Assembly (NCBI RefSeq): GCF_020217185.1
Contig: NZ_JAIWNX010000155.1
Span: 1-14,784, forward strand
Source: Asticcacaulis sp.
GTDB lineage: Bacteria > Pseudomonadota > Alphaproteobacteria > Caulobacterales > Caulobacteraceae
Reading direction: 5' to 3'
Length of the DNA: 14,784 bases
The notes beneath the pieces were generated by a model, which was not told where the DNA came from, did no database searches, and saw only the letters and a list, made by a program, of their open reading frames with translations. The translations under genes were made by a program, and so were the position numbers. Positions 11,891-14,784 of this stretch are shown here, one piece after another. The first letter of the stretch is position 1, and each line of letters begins with the position of its first letter.

Positions 11891-12771
11891 GCGACGCAGC
11901 CACCATCAAGGTAACCCCTGCCAAGAAAGAACGTCCGGGGCCGCTCGACTATATGCGCCGCTGGCCCATTCAGGCGTGGCTGGTCGCGGTGACGATCTTC
12001 CTCTACGCGCCGCTGATCTCGCTGATGGTCTTTTCCTTCAATGACTCAAAGCGCAATGTGGTGTGGCAGGGCTTTACGCTGAAATACTACGAAAAGGCCC
12101 TGACCAATGCCAGCCTGATCGAGGCGTTCAGCAACTCCCTCGTCATCGCCCTGTGTTCGACCATACTGTCGGTGATCGTAGGGGCGATGGCGGCCATTGC
12201 CCTGTGGCGCTTCCGCTTCCCCGGCCGCACCGCCTTCGATGCGGGCATGGCCATCCCCATAGTGGTGCCGGAAATCTGCATGGGCGTGGGGATGCTGGTC
12301 TTCTTCGCCAAAATCTTCCCCTGGCCGCAGGGCCTGCCGTGGCCGCTCAATCTGGGGGCCATCATCATCGCCCACGTCTCGTTCAGCTTCCCCTTCGTGG
12401 CGGTGGTGGTGCGGGCGCGTCTGGCCTCGTTCAACCGTGAGCTTGAGGAGGCCGCCAAGGATCTGGGGGCCAGCGAATGGCGCACCCTGATGGACGTTCT
12501 GGTGCCGCATATCCAGCCGTCGCTGATCGCCGGCGCCCTTCTGGCCTTCACCCTGTCGCTCGATGATTTCGTCATCACCTTCTTCACCTCCGGGCCCGAC
12601 ACCGTGACCTTCCCGGTGAAGATCTATTCGATGGTGCGCTTCTCGGTGACGCCTGAGGTCAACGCCGCCTCGACCATACTGATCGTGGTGACGGTCCTGC
12701 TCACCTTCCTCGCCTTGAAATTCCAGGGGACCAGCGCCCTGACCGCCGGCCACGGCCCCGAAAAGAAGTGA
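11887..12771 (+). CDS. potI: Polyamine ABC transporter permease (PotI/PotC family)
   Basis: A 294-residue second permease subunit. Its ATG overlaps the potH stop (ATGA), so translation is coupled. A G-rich stretch (GGGGGA, 11877-11882) serves as the ribosome-binding site. After a polar N-terminal tail (residues 1-28), helices fall near 30-52, 82-107, 119-144, 156-178, 211-232 and 260-278. The EAA motif is EEAAKDLGASEWRTLMDVLVP (187-207). The FAYAP-like FLYAPLISLMVFSFN segment (38-52) and SLDDFVITFFTSGP (224-237) are typical of PotC/PotI. It pairs with PotH to form the channel for polyamine uptake. Nothing appears truncated. Confidence 0.88.
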   Translation: MSDAATIKVTPAKKERPGPLDYMRRWPIQAWLVAVTIFLYAPLISLMVFSFNDSKRNVVWQGFTLKYYEKALTNASLIEAFSNSLVIALCSTILSVIVGAMAAIALWRFRFPGRTAFDAGMAIPIVVPEICMGVGMLVFFAKIFPWPQGLPWPLNLGAIIIAHVSFSFPFVAVVVRARLASFNRELEEAAKDLGASEWRTLMDVLVPHIQPSLIAGALLAFTLSLDDFVITFFTSGPDTVTFPVKIYSMVRFSVTPEVNAASTILIVVTVLLTFLALKFQGTSALTAGHGPEKK

Positions 12772-12783
12772 CGGAGACACCTG

Positions 12784-13902
12784 ATGTCTGAAGACAAGAC
12801 CATCATCAGCTTCGAGAACGTCTCCAAGCGCTTTGGCAAGAATACCGCCGTGGACAATGTGTCGCTCGACATCAAGGAGGGCGAATTCTTCTCCCTGCTG
12901 GGGCCATCGGGCTGCGGCAAGACCACGCTTTTGCGTATGCTGGCCGGGTTTGAGATGCCGACCGAGGGCCGCATCCTGATCGACGGCAAGGACGTCTCCA
13001 ACACCCCGCCGAACAAGCGCCCGGTGAACATGGTGTTTCAGTCCTACGCCGTCTTCCCGCACATGAGCGTGCTCGATAACGTCGCCTACGGCCTGAAGAT
13101 GGACGGCGTGCCGCAGGCGGAGCGCCGTCAGCGCGCCGAGGAAGCGCTGGAGCTGGTCAAGCTTGGCGGCTTCGGTGAGCGCAAGCCGGACCAGATGTCG
13201 GGCGGTCAGCGTCAGCGCGTGGCGCTGGCCCGCGCGCTGGTCAAAAAGCCCCGCGTCCTGCTGCTCGATGAGCCCCTGTCGGCGCTCGATGCCAAGCTGC
13301 GCGACGCCATGCGGACCGAACTGGCGCTCCTGCAAGAGAAGGTCGGCATCACCTTCATCATGGTCACCCACGATCAGGATGAGGCGCTCGCCATGGCGAC
13401 GCGCTGCGCCGTGATGAACCGCGGCCTGCTGCAACAGGTGGCCACGCCCTTTGACCTCTATGAGTTCCCCAATTCGCGCTTTGTCGCCGACTTTATCGGC
13501 AGCGTGAACCTGTTTGAAGGCACGCTCGACGTGGATGAGCCGGACCACGCCATCATCAATACGCGCGACATCGGCCCCATCTATCTCGACCACGGCGTGA
13601 CCGGGGCGACCGGGGCGACCGTCTGGGCGGCGCTGCGTCCGGAAAAGATCGAGATGGAGAAGTTCGATCACAAGCCGGCCAAGATGGAAGACGCCCCGGA
13701 AGGCTATAATATCGTCGCCGGGACCATCCGCCTGATGACCTATCTGGGCTCAGAAACGGTCTATGAGGTCGAACTGCAAAGCGGCCGCATGGTCAAGGTG
13801 CTGCGCTCCAACCTGACGCGCTGGGATCAGGAAGACTTTACCTGGGATGAGAAGGTGTGGCTGTCCTTCAACGCCTGCGCCCCGGCGGCCTTGCTGAGCT
13901 AG
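12784..13902 (+). CDS. potG: Polyamine ABC transporter ATP-binding protein (PotG/PotA family)
   Basis: A 372-residue ATPase starting twelve bases after potI, with CGGAG (12772-12776) seven bases before its ATG. All nucleotide-binding elements are present: Walker A GPSGCGKT (40-47), Q-loop Gln86, signature SGGQRQRVALARA (139-151), Walker B RVLLLDEP with Glu163, D-loop SALD and switch His196 in VTHD. A C-terminal TOBE domain (about 285-370, with LRPEKI and TYLGSETVYEVEL) matches the PotA/PotG/MalK group. It powers the PotHI permease. A 9-bp tandem duplication (13599-13616) encodes the TGATGAT stretch in the linker to the TOBE domain. The gene order F-H-I-G differs from potFGHI of E. coli, where the ATPase is second. 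Confidence 0.9.
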   Translation: MSEDKTIISFENVSKRFGKNTAVDNVSLDIKEGEFFSLLGPSGCGKTTLLRMLAGFEMPTEGRILIDGKDVSNTPPNKRPVNMVFQSYAVFPHMSVLDNVAYGLKMDGVPQAERRQRAEEALELVKLGGFGERKPDQMSGGQRQRVALARALVKKPRVLLLDEPLSALDAKLRDAMRTELALLQEKVGITFIMVTHDQDEALAMATRCAVMNRGLLQQVATPFDLYEFPNSRFVADFIGSVNLFEGTLDVDEPDHAIINTRDIGPIYLDHGVTGATGATVWAALRPEKIEMEKFDHKPAKMEDAPEGYNIVAGTIRLMTYLGSETVYEVELQSGRMVKVLRSNLTRWDQEDFTWDEKVWLSFNACAPAALLS

Positions 13903-13925
13903 GCGCTTTGCTTGGGGGGCTCGCC

Positions 13926-13943
13926 GGAGGGTCACCCTCCCTT
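13926..13943 (+). terminator. Weak terminator-like hairpin after potG
   Basis: GGAGGG (13926-13931), loop TCA, CCCTCC (13935-13940), then CTTATA. The hairpin is GC-rich and well placed 24 bases after the stop, but the T tract is very short. Confidence 0.35.
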
Positions 13944-13961
13944 ATACCTCCTTGGCGTGCC

Positions 13962-14006
13962 GGGGAGGGGGACCGCACGAAGCGAAGCGAGATGCGGTGG
14001 TGGGGG
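13962..14006 (+). repeat. GC-rich intergenic repeat, copy B
   Basis: It begins GGGGAGGGGGACCGCACGAA and ends AGATGCGGTGGTGGGGG. It matches the minus strand of 866-910 apart from a small indel and minor changes. Internal ACCGCA (13972-13977) can pair with TGCGGT (13993-13998). It lies between potG and the convergent Ala/Pro-rich protein gene, as copy A lies between convergent genes. Confidence 0.7.
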
Positions 14007-14064
14007 TTCTTTCTTTCCCAAAACCCACCCACTGACATTTGCAAAACCCCGCGTCAGGCCCTTC

Positions 14065-14772
14065 TCACGGTGGGGCGGTTGGAGGCTGTGTCTGCGTCCC
14101 TTGCTGGCGCAATTGCGCCACCAGTTGCGCCGCTTTCGACGGCTGCGGCGTCAGACCGGGCAGAACCGCCGGAGCGCGGGGCGCGTTCGGCTGAAACCCA
14201 GCCCCCGCAGCCCTCACCGCCGCCGGAGCCCCCGCCACCGGCATCAACCCCGGCACAGGCAGGGGGCGATCAACCACCTTGGCCGCCATCTTCGCGGCCT
14301 TCGTCGCCACCGACGGGCTCGCCACCGCCGCCGCCTCCACAGGCGAAGCCTTCGCCGCCTCAGGCGTGCCCCCTTGTGGCGCAGGCGCTGGCACCGCGTC
14401 GGCTTGAGAGCGCGGCGAGGTGGCTTCGCGTTTCGCCGCCTCCCACCACGGCCCCAGCTCGGTGCGCCGCGCCTGCGCCCACTTCAGCGTTCCGGCCAGT
14501 GAGACGCGCGCCTTGAGCGCTTCGTTGTAGTGCTGCGCCCGCTCGGCCTCCAGCTTGCGCGGATCAGGAGCCTGTGTCTCGGCGCGATCACAACGGCTAT
14601 AGATGCGCTCAATAACCGCCGCCACGCGCACCGCGCGTTCAACGCCCTGCATGTCTTCGGGATCGTCCAGAGCCTCGGCGCGCAGCAGCATACGGTCGGC
14701 AAAGGCGCGCAAACGGCGGCGCCGAACCTCCGGGCTTAGTCTCTCCTCTGTGCTGTGCGTGTCCAAAGCCAT
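14065..14772 (-). CDS. Hypothetical Ala/Pro-rich protein with helical N-terminal half
   Basis: A 235-residue product if started at ATG 14772. A GTG at 14778 is also possible and the frame stays open to the window edge, so the true start may lie outside. Residues 1-115 are charged and helical (repeated Arg/Glu/Ala patterns, with IERIYSRCDRAE and LKWAQARRTELGPWWEAAKRE), as in a globular or coiled-coil domain. Residues 120-235 are low-complexity, rich in Ala, Pro, Val and Gln, resembling a flexible linker or tail. No signal peptide or membrane segment is visible. I do not recognise the family. The N-terminal half has a natural amino acid composition, so I regard it as real rather than a GC shadow. 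It is convergent with the transporter operon. Confidence 0.55.
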   Translation of the reverse strand: MALDTHSTEERLSPEVRRRRLRAFADRMLLRAEALDDPEDMQGVERAVRVAAVIERIYSRCDRAETQAPDPRKLEAERAQHYNEALKARVSLAGTLKWAQARRTELGPWWEAAKREATSPRSQADAVPAPAPQGGTPEAAKASPVEAAAVASPSVATKAAKMAAKVVDRPLPVPGLMPVAGAPAAVRAAGAGFQPNAPRAPAVLPGLTPQPSKAAQLVAQLRQQGTQTQPPTAPP

Positions 14773-14784
14773 GCCCACAGGATG

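Noticed and set aside
12046..13671. 541-codon open frame antisense to potI and potG
   Set aside because: It lies opposite two well-defined transporter genes, its composition is His/Arg/Gln-rich with no recognisable domain, and such long antisense frames are expected from GC-rich codon usage. The same applies to the long minus-strand frames at 3301-4791, 4829-6139, 6378-8033, 7963-9111 and 9716-10906.

Overview
The window looks like chromosomal DNA of a GC-rich alphaproteobacterium. Caulobacteraceae (for example an Asticcacaulis relative) is my best guess. It rests on gene content, codon use, the gene starts, the GC-rich intergenic repeats and hairpins carrying GANTC sites. The genus is an inference; no rRNA or other marker gene is present.

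Layout. 1-931: the end of a holin-like membrane protein gene (minus strand), a common palindromic repeat, a small two- to three-helix membrane protein gene, and a hairpin/repeat between convergent genes. 932-3098: an omega-amino acid:pyruvate aminotransferase (minus strand) divergent from a GntR/FadR-type regulator (plus strand). 3266-9351: a plus-strand catabolic cluster of PuuC-type aldehyde dehydrogenase, GabD-type succinate semialdehyde dehydrogenase, a second and divergent class III aminotransferase, and a PuuA-type gamma-glutamylpolyamine synthetase. 9352-9691: a 340-bp gap with two related long hairpins, a putative operator and a promoter-like -35. 9692-13902: a polyamine ABC transporter (binding lipoprotein, two permeases, ATPase; potFHIG order), with a strong terminator and three further hairpins between the binding-protein gene and the permeases. 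13903-14064: another intergenic repeat. 14065-14784: a minus-strand gene for an Ala/Pro-rich protein of unknown function.

How it works together (inference from families). The transporter imports putrescine or a related polyamine. PuuA can gamma-glutamylate it, the aminotransferases and PuuC convert amine to aldehyde to acid, and GabD delivers succinate. PuuB (oxidase) and PuuD (gamma-glutamyl-GABA hydrolase) of the E. coli Puu pathway are absent here, while two aminotransferases are present. The cluster may therefore be a hybrid of the gamma-glutamylated and the direct transaminase routes, or the missing steps may be encoded elsewhere. A palindrome with core GTGATCAC sits before the regulator gene, before puuC (16-bp perfect version) and before the binding-protein gene. 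This suggests that the FadR-type regulator controls all three units.

No tRNA, rRNA, CRISPR array, insertion sequence or phage gene cluster was seen. The most unusual material is non-coding: paired hairpins with compensatory arm changes at 9354-9517, the four-hairpin potF-potH gap, and GC-rich hairpin repeats between most genes.
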